From positions 18,490,879-18,554,878 of the forward strand of contig NC_071329.1 in NCBI RefSeq assembly GCF_010183535.1: a DNA stretch of 64,000 bases, in the 5' to 3' direction. Both the position numbers and the translations under genes were made by a program. Of this stretch, positions 53,705-64,000 are shown piece after piece (position 1 is the first letter of the stretch; each line of letters begins with the position of its first letter). The DNA is from Caenorhabditis remanei. Its lineage: Eukaryota > Nematoda > Chromadorea > Rhabditida > Rhabditidae. The notes beneath the pieces are model-generated. The model was not told the DNA's origin and searched no databases. It saw only the letters and a list, made by a program, of their open reading frames with translations.

Positions 53705-55180
53705 ATAGTGCGATTTTCACCCATTTTTTCATATTTTTTGTCCTAAAATTCCTATTTTTGACCCATTTTTCACTCTAAAATCCCTATTTTTCCCCTAAAA
53801 TCCCTATTTTTGACCGTGAAATTCGCTCTTTTTCATGATTTTTTCCTTTAAATCCCCATTTTCCGCCGAATTTCATCGATTTTTCATGATTTTTTGCCCC
53901 TAAAACACCCAATTTGTCCTCTAAAATCCCTATTTTTCCACTATTTCCATCGTTTTTTCATTGATTTTCCCCTGAAATTTTTATTTTTCACCGATTTACT
54001 TCATTTTTTTTGCTCTAAAACCCCATTTTCGACCCAATTTCATCGATTTTTGCCCTCTGAAATCTCTGTTTTTGATCGGTTTTTGAGGATTTTCAGTGAT
54101 TTCTCAACTCAAATTGCTGGAAATCGGTGGAAATCAGCGAAAAATCACAAAAATTTGAAGAAAATCGGTGGAAATATCATTGTTTTACGTAGTTTTACAC
54201 CTAAAATTCCTGTTTTTCTCGTGTTTTTCTGACAAAAATAGCTTGAAGAATTATATTTTTCCCCTCAATTTCTGCCTCAAATCCCTATTTTTCACTCGAT
54301 CTCCCGCCATGATTTCATTCTTTTTTTTAATCAATTTTTCATCGATTTTTCTGTAAATTTGTATAATTTCCACCTTAAAAACGCGATTTTCCATCAGTTT
54401 TTCCCCAATTTCACCTATTCCCAACTGATTTTTTGATTTTTGGTCTAAAATCTCTATTTTCGATCGATTTTTGAGGATTTTCACTGATTTAATGTGATTT
54501 TTCCGGCTAAAAATGCTGAAAATTGAAGAAAATCGAAGGAAAATTGTATTTTTTCTTCTGATTTTTGATACTTTCTATTTCCCCCGCCTTTCCCATTAAT
54601 GATCTCTTTATCATCATCATTTGTATTCTTCCATTCCATAAACAAATCGATACACACTACACACCTACCTACCCACCTAACAGTAGTTACTTATTGTTGT
54701 GACTTGTATCCTATAGATAGGAGACTGTGATGATGATGAGAGTGAGTGAGAAGAAGAGAGAGAAAAGAAGAAGAAGGACAAAGGAAGAAGGGTTGTTCCA
54801 CTGCGGTGACACCATCACTTTTCACACAGAAATTCAACTTGTTTTATTTCTTTTTTTCACTTTTTATTGGAACTTTTTTGGGCAATTTTTGTGTTCTTGA
54901 GGCTATCTGGCGTGCCTTTGACGCCTTTTTTACTGATTTCAGTTAGAGCATTGTTTGCTGCATTTAGACCCCCTGTGAGGGGATGTTGGCGTGCTTTTGA
55001 CGCGTTTTGTCTATGAAATTCAAGAATTTCGGTAAAAACTGGGGCGCCTTGGACGCGTTGTTCGGGAAGATGTTTAGTGTCTGGCGTGCCTTTTACGCCT
55101 ATTTCATGTCTGGCGCTCCTATGTTTTTGTTTGGCTGGGGCGTCGTTAACGCCTTTTCAGTTATTCCAGCACTATTATAT
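53705..55180. other. Intergenic, AT-rich, no gene seen
   Basis: 53705-54560 is low-complexity T-rich sequence with CCCTATTTTTG and AAATCGGTGG patterns. 54560-54720 is more complex (CACACTACACACCTACCTAC). 54725-54790 is GA-rich. Four family C units lie at 54900-55160. Confidence 0.6.
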
Positions 55181-55185
55181 TGTGC

Positions 55186-55618
55186 AACAGAGTTGCGCGG
55201 AATTCCGACTTCCGACTTCCGGGCTGTTTTTCACTTCCGACTTCCGGCTTCCGACTTCCGTTTTTAAAATTTTACTTCCGACTTCCGACTGCCGTTTTCG
55301 GATGTTTACTTCCGACTTCCGTCATTCCATAATTGTGGAATTTCCGAAAAGTATATTTTGCAGAAATGCAGGGAAAAATGGTCTAAATGGACAGAAAATA
55401 GTCTTTTCTTCAGCCAAAAACTAATTTTCCACTGATTTTCGCGAATTTTATGAACTTTTTCTAGGAGTTTTTGAATCTTTGCGAAAAAATCTACTTCCGA
55501 CTTCCGACTTCCGACTTCCAACGTCCGGGCGTTTTTTCACTTCCGGCTTCCGACTTCCGTTTTCAAAATTTTACTTCCGACTTCCGTTTTAGAAAAAAAC
55601 ACTTCCGCGCAACTCTGT
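55186..55618. repeat. Family F element with ACTTCCG core, large copy
   Basis: Bounded by CAGAGTTGCGCGGAA and TTCCGCGCAACTCTG. Two blocks of ACTTCCGACTTCCG-type heptamer arrays (55205-55325 and 55490-55605) flank a 160-base AT-rich middle. Confidence 0.88.
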
Positions 55619-55959
55619 TGTGCAAGACTGTAAAATACAAAAAAATTGAGCGATTTGCCATAAATATTGCCTATTTTTGACTGTTTCAATGCAATTTTCG
55701 GCAAAAATTTTATTCATTCTTCACCAAAAAATCGCTTTTGTTAAGTTTTCTCGCTTGAAACGCAATATAATAAATTGAAAAACATATTAAAATGTCGATC
55801 TCGGCGAGCTGTATGTCTCAGATATGATAGAGATCGAGAAAAAATGCGATAATCCATTCTAGCCCGGCCGACGGCACATTAACGTCTATTCATCCGGCCC
55901 GTATTATACCATAGACATACAGTACCTGACACATCAACTTCTGCTGTTTTCAGTGGAAA

Positions 55960-56315
55960 ATGACCAACTTTGAGAGTGTGCCATAGTAATCCTGATTGCC
56001 ACACACCATGAAAATTTTTAATGAATTATATAGATTGAACATAGAGCTCCATTTTTGTAGTTGACAACTTTTTTGTACGGACACTCCTTATAGTCATTTT
56101 AAGACGATTTGCACTATTTTGCACTGAAATTGGTCGATTTAAGGGGGAAATTACTTTGTCGATATGTAACTCTTTGGAGAATGTCCGCACAAAAAAGTTG
56201 TCAACTACAAAAATGAAGTTCTATTTGAGATCTATATGATCCATTAAAAATCTACTTGATGGGACAATAAGTATAACCATGACACACTCTCAAAGTCCGA
56301 CCTTTTTTAAAAACC
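55960..56315. repeat. Palindromic element with TTGTAGTTGACAAC arms
   Basis: TTGAGAGTGTGCCATAGTAA at the left and CATGACACACTCTCAAAGTC at the right form the outer arms. Inner arms TTGTAGTTGACAACTTTTTT and AAAAAAGTTGTCAACTACAA are exact. Related to family G. Confidence 0.85.
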
Positions 56316-56336
56316 AAAACTTACTATACTTTTGAG

Positions 56337-56640
56337 CGGTACTGTAGAACTCGTTGAGATCTACATTTTGGTATATTTTTTAACCAATAATATTGAGTTT
56401 GACGCGAGTTATGCGTCCGTTTTTAATTATGACTAAAACATGTCCTGTTTCACGGCAATTATCAATTTTCATTCATAAAATGGTCATTCATGAATGAAAA
56501 TACCTCCATTGTTATGTGGGGGCCACCGCGTAACTCGCTTCAAACTTAATATTATGAGCTGAAAAATATACCAAAATGTAGATCTCGACGAGTTCTACGT
56601 ATCTGTTATAATACGGTCCGGATGGCTATTTGGTAATGTG
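56337..56640. repeat. Second palindromic element, with GAACTCGTTGAGATCTACAT arms
   Basis: GTAGAACTCGTTGAGATCTA with CATTTTGGTATATTTTTTAA at the left pairs with TAGATCTCGACGAGTTCTAC and AATATACCAAAATG at the right. The loop holds AATGGTCATTCATGAATG, itself palindromic. A diverged end copy lies at 55780-55850. Confidence 0.82.
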
Positions 56641-57070
56641 CCGCCGGCCGGATATGAATGGATTTGTTGACTTTTTGATTTTCGAATTTTTCTAGTTGAG
56701 ACACTTCCAGATAACTCGGTCTTTTTAAGAGCTTCCTTTCCAAACTAAAGTTCAATCGCAAGATATAGGTCGAGGCTACATCGGACTCAGTTCCCCGAAT
56801 TACTACAAATCAAAATGTGAAAATGGGCGGCCAAAAGACTACCGTAACCCGTCAAAAATCAGATTCTTGTTTATTTTGTGCTCCTCCCCCTCCCCCTCTC
56901 CCTTTTGCTCCAAATTTTGCTCTTTCTGCTCAAACAAGGAAGCGCCTTGGGCCTTCCGGAAGGAAACCCCATAAATATTCACTTTTCTTTTTTGCATACC
57001 TCCCACTCCGCTTCTGGTTTATGACCCCCTTTTCTCCCGTCAGTCTCGCCCCTTTGTGACCTCTAAAATC

Positions 57071-57108
57071 GGATAATCTTGGCAAATTGCAATTTGCCAA
57101 GATTATCC
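57071..57108. promoter_or_regulatory. 38-base perfect palindrome upstream of the saposin gene
   Basis: The left half GGATAATCTTGGCAAATTG is followed without spacer by its exact reverse complement. It sits between a pyrimidine-rich stretch and the start codon at 57252. It could be a dimer-binding site or a mobile-element footprint; no protein can be named from the sequence. Confidence 0.5.
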
Positions 57109-57251
57109 TCTTCTTCCTCTGTCGTTTTCGTCGTTTTTTCTCATTCTTTCCCTCTTTTTAGGCTCCGCCCACTTCTTTTGAGACGAAAAGGAAAAGCAGT
57201 GCTTCATTACAACCCGATTTGCCTGCTGAAAATATTAAAAATTCTGAAAAA

Positions 57252-60200
57252 ATGCGTCTCGAATTGACAATCCTGGTGGTACTAGCTGTCTACAGTGCCG
57301 CTGCTCCAGTGATGGGCGGTGAAAAGGTAATTAATGGGGTAATTAGGGGGTAATTAGACTTAATCAACTAATTCATCATAATCACTATAATTTGAGCTTG
57401 GTACCCAGAAAAAATTGCGAAAATTGGACAATTTTGAGACTAGTTGGGACGGTGACAAGTTACGACCTTACATCCGAGCTCTTACTTTGAGAGCCCGTCA
57501 CGAAGCTCAAACTGATTTGAGCAAACTAAAAAATTGTATGACTGTATAGAACATGCCAAGACCTTCATTTTACTAGTAGACAACTTTTTGATAACTCCGC
57601 CCACTTTTGAGATATGCACCTTTAAAGTTCGCAAAAATTGAAGAAAACAGCCTAAATTAGTCATTTTTAACGTCGAAATGTGATTTTTACATCAAAATAA
57701 CCGGAAAATTCCATTTCTGACGTTGAAAACTATACAAAATCTATATTTCCATGTCAAAAACCACATTTTTAGCAAACATTTGGTCGAGAAAAATTTGGCC
57801 GAGGCGCACCACTATGAGAATGGGTACCAGGGTTCGATCCCGCTTGGGGTCAATTTTTCTGATTTTTGATTTTTTTTCGTTTTTAGGTTATTTTATCCTG
57901 TAGATCAAATCTAGATCTCCAGTTTTGTAGTTAACACCTTTTTGATAGCTCCGCCCACTTTTGAGATATGCGCCTTTAAAGATTGGCTGGTGTGTCGGCG
58001 GCGCGCGACCTACTTTTGTCTTAAAGGCGCATATCTCAAAAGTGGGCGGAGATATCAAAAAAGTGTCAACTACAAAAATGAAGTTCTAGACATGCTCTAC
58101 AAGATAAAACAAACTAAAAACAAAAAAAAATGCAAAAATTAAAAAGATTGACACCAAGCGGGATCGAACCCTGGTACCATTGGTGCACCTTGACCAAAAT
58201 CTTCTCGGCTAAATTTTTGCTAAAAATGTGGTTTCCAACATGTAAAACTAAGTTTTAAATAGTTTTTAAAGTGAGAAATGGAATTTTCCGGTTATTTTGA
58301 TGTAAAAATCACATTTTGGCGATAAAAATGACTAATTTCCAAATTTAAAGCATATCTCAAAAGTGGGCGGAGCTATCAGAAAGTTGTCAACTAGAAAAAT
58401 GTAGCCCTAGATTTGATCTACAAAGTGAATTTATAAATTAAGCAAAAACTGGCAAGTTGCAACAATTTTTTTGAAAATGGCGGTTTTTAGTCGGTTTTTT
58501 GCTGATAAAACGTACTAATAAGGAAGAAAAATACGTTCTAACCATTAATTAATACAGATGAAAGCTAATAATAGTGATTATTAACAAAATATGATCGGAA
58601 ACACTTACTTTCTGCTTAAAAATCGTCTCTAGCGACCTCATGTCCAAAATCACATTTTGGCGTTAAAAATTACTAATTTAGCGAATTTCCAACTTTAAAG
58701 GCGCATATCTCAAAAGTGGGCGATCAAAAACTTGTCAACTAAAAAAATGGAGAACTAGTTTTGATCTACGTAACCATTACACATCTAAAATGATACCGTA
58801 ACCCAGAAAGCCGTGACGGGATCTCAAAGTCAATTAGCCGATCGCAACCTATCTCAAATTTAAAATTTCTCAATTTTCAGACAATAAAACCCGACTACAA
58901 AGTAATCAAATACACATTTACCCGTGACAACGACACTGACGTCATGGACCAAGAACCCCCGAATCTTCAACTGATTCCTCTCGATTTTCTGTGTGAATTC
59001 TGTCAAGTGGTCATATTGAAATTGAAGGAGAGACAAGCGACCGAGCAGGATTTTGAGGAGGTTCGTAGGGGGTCATAGGAGAGAAAATGACATTTTAAGT
59101 GTGAGAGACTAAAAAGCTAAAGACGTGAGAATTCAGAATAGGTTGGAATTTTTGAAATCGGAGAGATATGAAGGGAGTTACGAAGCTTTTAGTGGGAAGA
59201 GACCAATTTCTGAAAATCGAAAATTCAAATCGCTGTAACTCCCTTCATATCAACCGTATGTAAAATTTAAAAGCAGATTCAGAATCCTCACGTCTTCAGC
59301 TTTCTAGGTATACTAAATTTGGGCGTGTAGGACATCCGGACACACAGACACACAGACAGGTATACACACAGACCTGTAGCAAAGCCAGAAACTTCAACGC
59401 TCTGAGCAGTGTCTGTCTGTGTGTCCATGTGCGTTAGTGTCCGGATGTCCGGGGGTACTGTATTGTGGACATCCGGATGCATAGACACACACACAGACAG
59501 ACAGACAAACAGACATAAGAACCCACCAAACTACCTGTAGCGAGTGCGATATTAAGAGTGTTATGTGGTATCTGTCTGTGTGTCTGTGTGTCGGGGGTAT
59601 CCAAATGTCCAGTATGTTCAAATTATATATGATTTCGAAGCTGAAGACGTGAGAATTCTGAATCTGTAAGAATTTTCAAAATCGAATTAGTTTGAAGCGA
59701 GATATAACAATTTAAAGTAGGTTTCTCCGTCAGTTTTTTCAATCTCTGTCTGTCTGTCTGTGTGTCCGGATGTCCAGCACACCAATATTATATATGTCTG
59801 AAAAGCTGAAGACGTGAGGATTCTGTATCCGTTTTCAAATTTTGGCTACGGTTAATATTAAGGGAGTTGCACCGGTTTTAGTTTTTGATTTTCAAGAGGT
59901 GGTCTCTTCCCACTCAAAGTTTTGTAACTCTTTTCAAACTTATCCGATTTCAGAAATTCTAACGGATTCAGAATTTTCACGTCTTCAGCTTTAAAATAAT
60001 ATATAATCTGATTAAACTGGACATTTGGACATCCGGTTACACAGACAGACACGAAAAACGTGGTTAAGATCGCTCTTCCTTTGTCTGTTTGTCTGTCTGT
60101 GCATCTGTGCTTCCGGATGTCCAATACACCCAAATAATATATCATTTTGAAGCTGAAAACGTAAGGATTTGGAATTTGTATTTAGACTTCGACAACGGTC

Positions 60201-60997
60201 AATATAAAAGGAATTACACCGATTTGAATTTTGATTACTTTAAAATCGCTATATCTCGCGTAAATTTAAACCGATTTCAAACATTCTAACGGATTCAAAA
60301 TCCTAACGTCTTCAGCTTTATAATGATATATAATTTGAATAGACTGGACATTTGGACATTTGGATACACAGACAGACAAAAACCAACGGAGATACATTGA
60401 TTTGAAAATTGGCTTCTTTCAAATCGTTATATCTCGCTTCAAAATTTTTTTAATTTGAAAAATTCTTGCGGATTCAGAATCCTAACGTCTTCAGCTTTAT
60501 AACAATGCATAATTTAAGTAGACTGGACATCTGGATATCCGGATACACAGACAGACATCTCAGAAAATCGCTTAAAATCGCTGAAAATGCAATGTTTCCC
60601 CTATTTCCTCTATTCATACCCCATTTTCTTCCAGAAAATCCGTTCCGAATGTCTCAACTCGACGGAGAACGACTCCAGCAGCCTCTGTGATGTCATCAAC
60701 CGAGTGAATCTAGATCGTCTGAAGAATGACGATCCGAAAGATATCTGTGACAGTCAGGGAATGTGTGTGGGCTCTGGAAATTCTGGAAATTCAAAAAAAG
60801 AGGAGACAGGACCGCCCGGCATGACTCCGGATCAGAAGTTGGGCGGTGGTGGGGGTGGAGACGCTCAGAAGACTCCAGAAGTCAAAAATTCAGAATCCCA
60901 CGACGCCAAAGATTCTGAAATTGAGAAGCATTTGACAATTGACGAGAAGAGTGTGAATACGACGTTACATGTGGAGGATATTGCTCCGTATAATTAA
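57252..60997 (+). CDS. Secreted saposin-B-type protein
   Basis: Exons: 57252-57326, 58881-59060 and 60635-60997; all phase 0, 205 residues. Residues 1-18 are a signal peptide (MRLELTILVVLAVYSAAA). Cysteines at about 63, 66, 91, 103, 123 and 129 have the six-Cys saposin-B spacing, and the segment between reads DFLCEFCQVVILKLKERQAT. Saposin-like proteins bind lipids or, as caenopores in nematodes, permeabilise membranes; which applies here cannot be told. A glycine run and an acidic Ser-rich tail ending HVEDIAPYN follow the domain, making it longer than a bare caenopore. AATAAA overlaps the stop codon. Intron 1 holds family G palindromes and intron 2 family D repeats. The start has no acceptor just upstream, so it may be transcribed from its own promoter; a perfect 38-base palindrome lies 143 bases before the ATG. 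Confidence 0.87.
57560..58780. repeat. Family G palindromes in saposin intron 1
   Basis: GTTGACA-CTTTTTGATA...CTCCGCCCACTTTTGAGATA and its complement occur around 57585, 57935, 58030, 58365 and 58700. Between them are CCAGGGTTCGATCCCGCTTG (57829) and its complement (58155). The two halves of 57790-58260 form one long inverted repeat. Confidence 0.8.
59110..60560. repeat. Family D elements in saposin intron 2
   Basis: At least five GCTGAAGACGTGAGGATTCT-type units (or complement CACGTCTTCAGC) alternate with GGACATCCGGACACACAGAC and TGTCTGTCTGTGTGTCC tracts, and with GTTATATCTCGC segments. Confidence 0.85.
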
Positions 60998-61001
60998 TAA
61001 A
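60996..61001 (+). other. AATAAA polyadenylation signal overlapping the stop codon
   Basis: The sequence TAATTAATAAAG contains the TAA stop at 60995-60997 and AATAAA at 60996-61001. The signal therefore begins inside the stop codon, implying a 3' UTR of perhaps only 15-25 bases. Confidence 0.75.
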
Positions 61002-61014
61002 GATTTTATTTTAT

Positions 61015-62290
61015 TTTGGACATCCGGACAAACAGACAGACATACGGATGGACAGACAGGTCAAAAACCAACAGAGATTTGAAAATTGATTCCTTTAAAA
61101 TCGTTATATCTCGCGTCAAATTGATCGAACTTTGAAAATTCTAACGGATTCTGAATTCTCAGGTTTTTGGCTTTAAATTGATATATAATATGAACATACT
61201 GGACATTCGGACACCCGGACACACAGACAGACACCAGAAACACAAAAAATGCTCAAAATCGCACTTACTACAGGTAGTTAGGGGGATTCTTATGTCTGTC
61301 TGTGTGTCTGTGTGCCTATCCATCCGGATGTCCACAATACAGTAGTCCCGGACATCCGGACAGTAACACACATGGTCACACAGACAGACATCATGAACAC
61401 TGTTCAGAGTGTTGAAGTATCTGACTTTCTTAGGTATTTAGGAGGACCTCTCTGTCTGTCTGTGTGTCTGTATGGTCCAGATGACTCACACATGCAAAAA
61501 ATATATGACTGAAAAGCTGAAGACGTGAGGATTCTGAATCCGTTTTTAAATTTTCGCTAACAGTAATTTGAACCAAGATACAACTGTTTTCGCTCTCGCT
61601 TCTCTGAAAACCGCTTCATCGTCTTGTCCACGTGGAGTACACGAAATCAAAGTTTCTGGAATTTTCTATAAACTGGTGTTTAGGTATTTTCAAACACGCT
61701 GATTTTGAAAAACGCCTTCATTAATAATAAAAAAACTTCAGAAATTGAGATAAGTCGCGTCAAATGTAGACATTATGAAATGTATGAGTGGAGGATCATT
61801 GATTAAGTACAAAATCTCGATTTCTGGAAGTTTTTCTGAAAAATGAATGACATTTTCACAATCCGAGTGTCGGAAAATATCTATTCAGAAGTTTCTAGAA
61901 AAATCGAGATTTGCGATTTCGCTTTCCGTGAACTCCTCGTGTACAAGTGGAATTCCGAGAGGCGTAACTTTGAATCTTTGTATCTCGGCTTATTTTGAAG
62001 ATAGCAAAAAATTTTTAACGAATTCAGAATTGTCACGTCTTCAGCTTTTTAGTCATATATGATTTGTATGTGTAGGACATCCCGACACACGGACACACAG
62101 ACAGACACCAGAAACACAAAAAAATGCTCAAAATCGCACTTGCTACAGGTAGTTAGGTGAATCCTTATATCTGTCTGTGTGTCTATGCATCCGGATGTCC
62201 ACAATACAGTACTCTTGGACATCCGGACACCAATGTGCGTAGACACACAGACAGACGCGCCGCAGGCGCGCCAGATTTCAGGTTCAAAGT
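61015..62290. repeat. Family D and E elements downstream of the saposin gene
   Basis: 61020-61540 and 62035-62260 are family D units with CAGACAGACA tracts. 61622-61950 is a family E palindrome (CTTGTCCACGTGGAGTACAC at the left, CTCCTCGTGTACAAGTGG at the right), so E is nested between two D units. One family C-like unit (ACGCGCCGCAGGCGCGCCAG) is at 62255. Confidence 0.85.
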
Positions 62291-62739
62291 ACACAGACCT
62301 CGTGACACCCCCGTTATAAACATCAATTCGATATGATCAGATTATATTTATTTATGAATTTTCATTTTCATTGAATATCATTTCCATATATTTGTGAATT
62401 CCCCTTTTCTATGTTCTCTCCGACAGTTTTTTCCCTTTTTTTCTATTGTTCACTTTTTCTTTTGTATGTTTATGTTCATGTTTTTGTTGTATTGGAATTA
62501 TAACAATATAACATAAGGGGGCGGAGCCTAGGAAAAAGTTTTTGATTAAAAAAGACGGACACTGAATGTTCTGACTGATTTCTGATTCAAACAATATATA
62601 TACTGTATTTCTGAAAGTTTGGATTTTAGTTGTCATTTCACATGTTTAAAAAAAAACGTTTTTTTTTTCGGAAAAATTTTCATAGAGAAGTCTCACTTTG
62701 AGAGCCCGTCATGGCATTCTGTCACTATTTTTGTGTTTT

Positions 62740-63330
62740 GGAATTGTATGATTTTTGTAGATCAAAACTAGTAGATCATTTTTGTAGTTGACAACTTTTT
62801 GATAGCTCCGCCCACTTTTGAGATATGTGCGTTTAAAGATAGTGGGGAGGTAGCGCTCTTCCTTCTTGGGAGGCTATCTTCAATGGCGCATACCTCAAAA
62901 GTGGGCGCAGCTATCAAAAAGTTGTCAACTGGAAAAATGTAGCGCTATTTTTGATCTACAACATAAAATAAATTAAAAACAAAAAATAAAAAAATAAAAA
63001 AGAAAGGACCCCAAGCGGGATCGAACCCTGGTACCCATTCTCATAGTGGTACACCTTGACCAAAATTTCCCTGGCCAAATTTTGGCTAAAAATGTAATTT
63101 CCGACATAGAAAATTGCGTTTTTAATATTTTTTAACGTCAGAAATGGATTTTCCGCGTTTTTTGATGTAAAAATCACGTTTTGGCGTTAAAAATGACTCA
63201 TTTAACAAATTTCCAACTTTAAAGGCGCATATCTCAAAAGTGGGCGGAGCTATCAAAAAGTTGTCAACTACAAAGATGATCTACTAGGTTTGATCTACAA
63301 GATGAATATAATTTCATTAAATTTTGATTT
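62740..63330. repeat. Family G palindrome, second locus
   Basis: TTTGTAGTTGACAACTTTTT at 62781 pairs with AAAAAGTTGTCAACTGG at 62918 around a 35-base loop, and a further complement is at 63235. GGGATCGAACCCTGGTACCC at 63016 is the B-box-like part, on the minus strand. Confidence 0.82.
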
Positions 63331-64000
63331 ACTTTTTTGTAGTAACGAGGTCTCAAACTTAGCCGGATCCAGAGATATTAAATTACAGTATGTTTTCTCA
63401 AAATGGTCAAAAACAAGTAAAATATAGCAAAAAATCGGTTTGAAACCTTCAAAAAATAGTATTTCTATGGCGAAAATTAAGTTTTTCATGAAAACAGTCA
63501 TAAACAACCAATTGTCGTTAAAAAATGACATTTTTATTTTTTTTTCAGTCCTTTTCACTATAAAAGTGATGAAATTCCTCAAATTCCCTTCTTCCTGAAT
63601 CCCCGATCGCTCCAGTCGTCACGGGTCATGTCGCATTGACTCAACAATTAAATTCTATGACAATGAATGTGAACTGTGTGAAATGTGAAAATAACTAGAC
63701 AATCTCGTATTAGAGATGAGAGACGCAGACATGTAAACTGACACAACACACTAATAACGAATGAGTAAACTACTCGAATTCCGATTTTTGATATGTATTT
63801 TTTTGTTTTTCCAATATACATGTATACAGTTTGTATATGTCAGATGGCATATGAAATAACAAACGTTTCGACGAATTGGCCCACCCTGATGGGTTTGTTT
63901 TTTATTATTCAATAGCTTGTGACAACATTTTGTCCTATTGTGTTATTCTGTAATACGCGTATTTTTTTTCTTACTTGCAGACCGGGCCGAAACGGGCCGG
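63331..64000. other. Right end of the window, no gene seen
   Basis: 63330-63550 is AT-rich with AAAATGGTCAAAAAC patterns. CTATAAAAGTG at 63558 could be a TATA element but no coding start is convincing after it. 63600-63960 is more complex unique-looking sequence. 63980-64000 starts a GGGCC family F end. Confidence 0.4.

Noticed and set aside
57797..57860. Possible tRNA gene with TTCGATC loop
   Set aside because: Only two of five T-stem pairs form and no acceptor or anticodon stem can be drawn. Kept as a B-box-like motif in a repeat.
62409..62636. 75-residue minus-strand open frame with Lys-rich end
   Set aside because: No conserved motif, AT-rich composition and no supporting splice or start context.

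Overview
The window is nematode nuclear DNA, almost certainly from a Caenorhabditis species but probably not C. elegans itself. Evidence: short conserved exons with TTTTCAG-type acceptors, start codons 0-8 bases after an acceptor-like CAG (typical of spliced-leader trans-splicing), and the pair serine palmitoyltransferase subunit 1 / trehalase, which I recall lie next to each other in C. elegans (sptl-1, tre-5). Exons are a small part of the 64 kb. Introns and gaps are filled with a few AT-rich repeat families, so genes are strongly stretched (the sptl-1 coding span is 21.7 kb for about 461 residues).

Layout. 1-2051 (-): a small unrecognised gene. 2631-24340 (-): sptl-1, six exons. Its 11.5 kb intron 4 holds a complete trehalase gene (11699-16838, +), nested and antisense. 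28732-35057 (-): a NEPRO-like nucleolar protein gene; its intron 2 carries an intronless, frame-broken PABPN1-like RRM copy (31243-31796, +). 36055-42473 (-): RNA polymerase I subunit A49 (POLR1E family). 45188-47204 (-): NF-YC histone-fold subunit (nfyc-1), divergent from 48462-51760 (+): 26S proteasome ATPase rpt-4. 51984-53704 (+): a small gene 223 bp after rpt-4, possibly co-operonic. 57252-60997 (+): a secreted saposin-B protein. 60998-64000 holds only repeats.

The minus-strand run nfyc-1 > A49 > NEPRO-like > sptl-1 > small gene is collinear. It holds housekeeping functions (transcription factor, Pol I, nucleolus, sphingolipid synthesis), but the gaps (0.6-4.4 kb) are long for a classical operon.

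Non-coding structure is the most striking part. (A) TGGTGCATCGG / CCACGCCCAC arrays. (B) Hairpins with arms reading AAGTGCGCTCTATTGATAAT, concentrated in sptl-1 and trehalase introns. (C) Units like CTGGCGCACCTTTGACGCG, in their hundreds from about 28 to 53 kb. (D) AAGACGTGAGGATTCTGAAT palindromes with CAGACAGACA tracts. (E) CTTGTCCACGAGGAGTACAC elements. (F) Elements bounded by CAGAGTTGC with ACTTCCG or GGGCC cores. (G) Long palindromes carrying a B-box-like GGTTCGATCCC. Several large inverted repeats surround or sit inside genes. Two of the conserved genes and the RRM copy each need one single-base correction to read through. Exon borders were read by eye from splice consensus, reading phase and family conservation.
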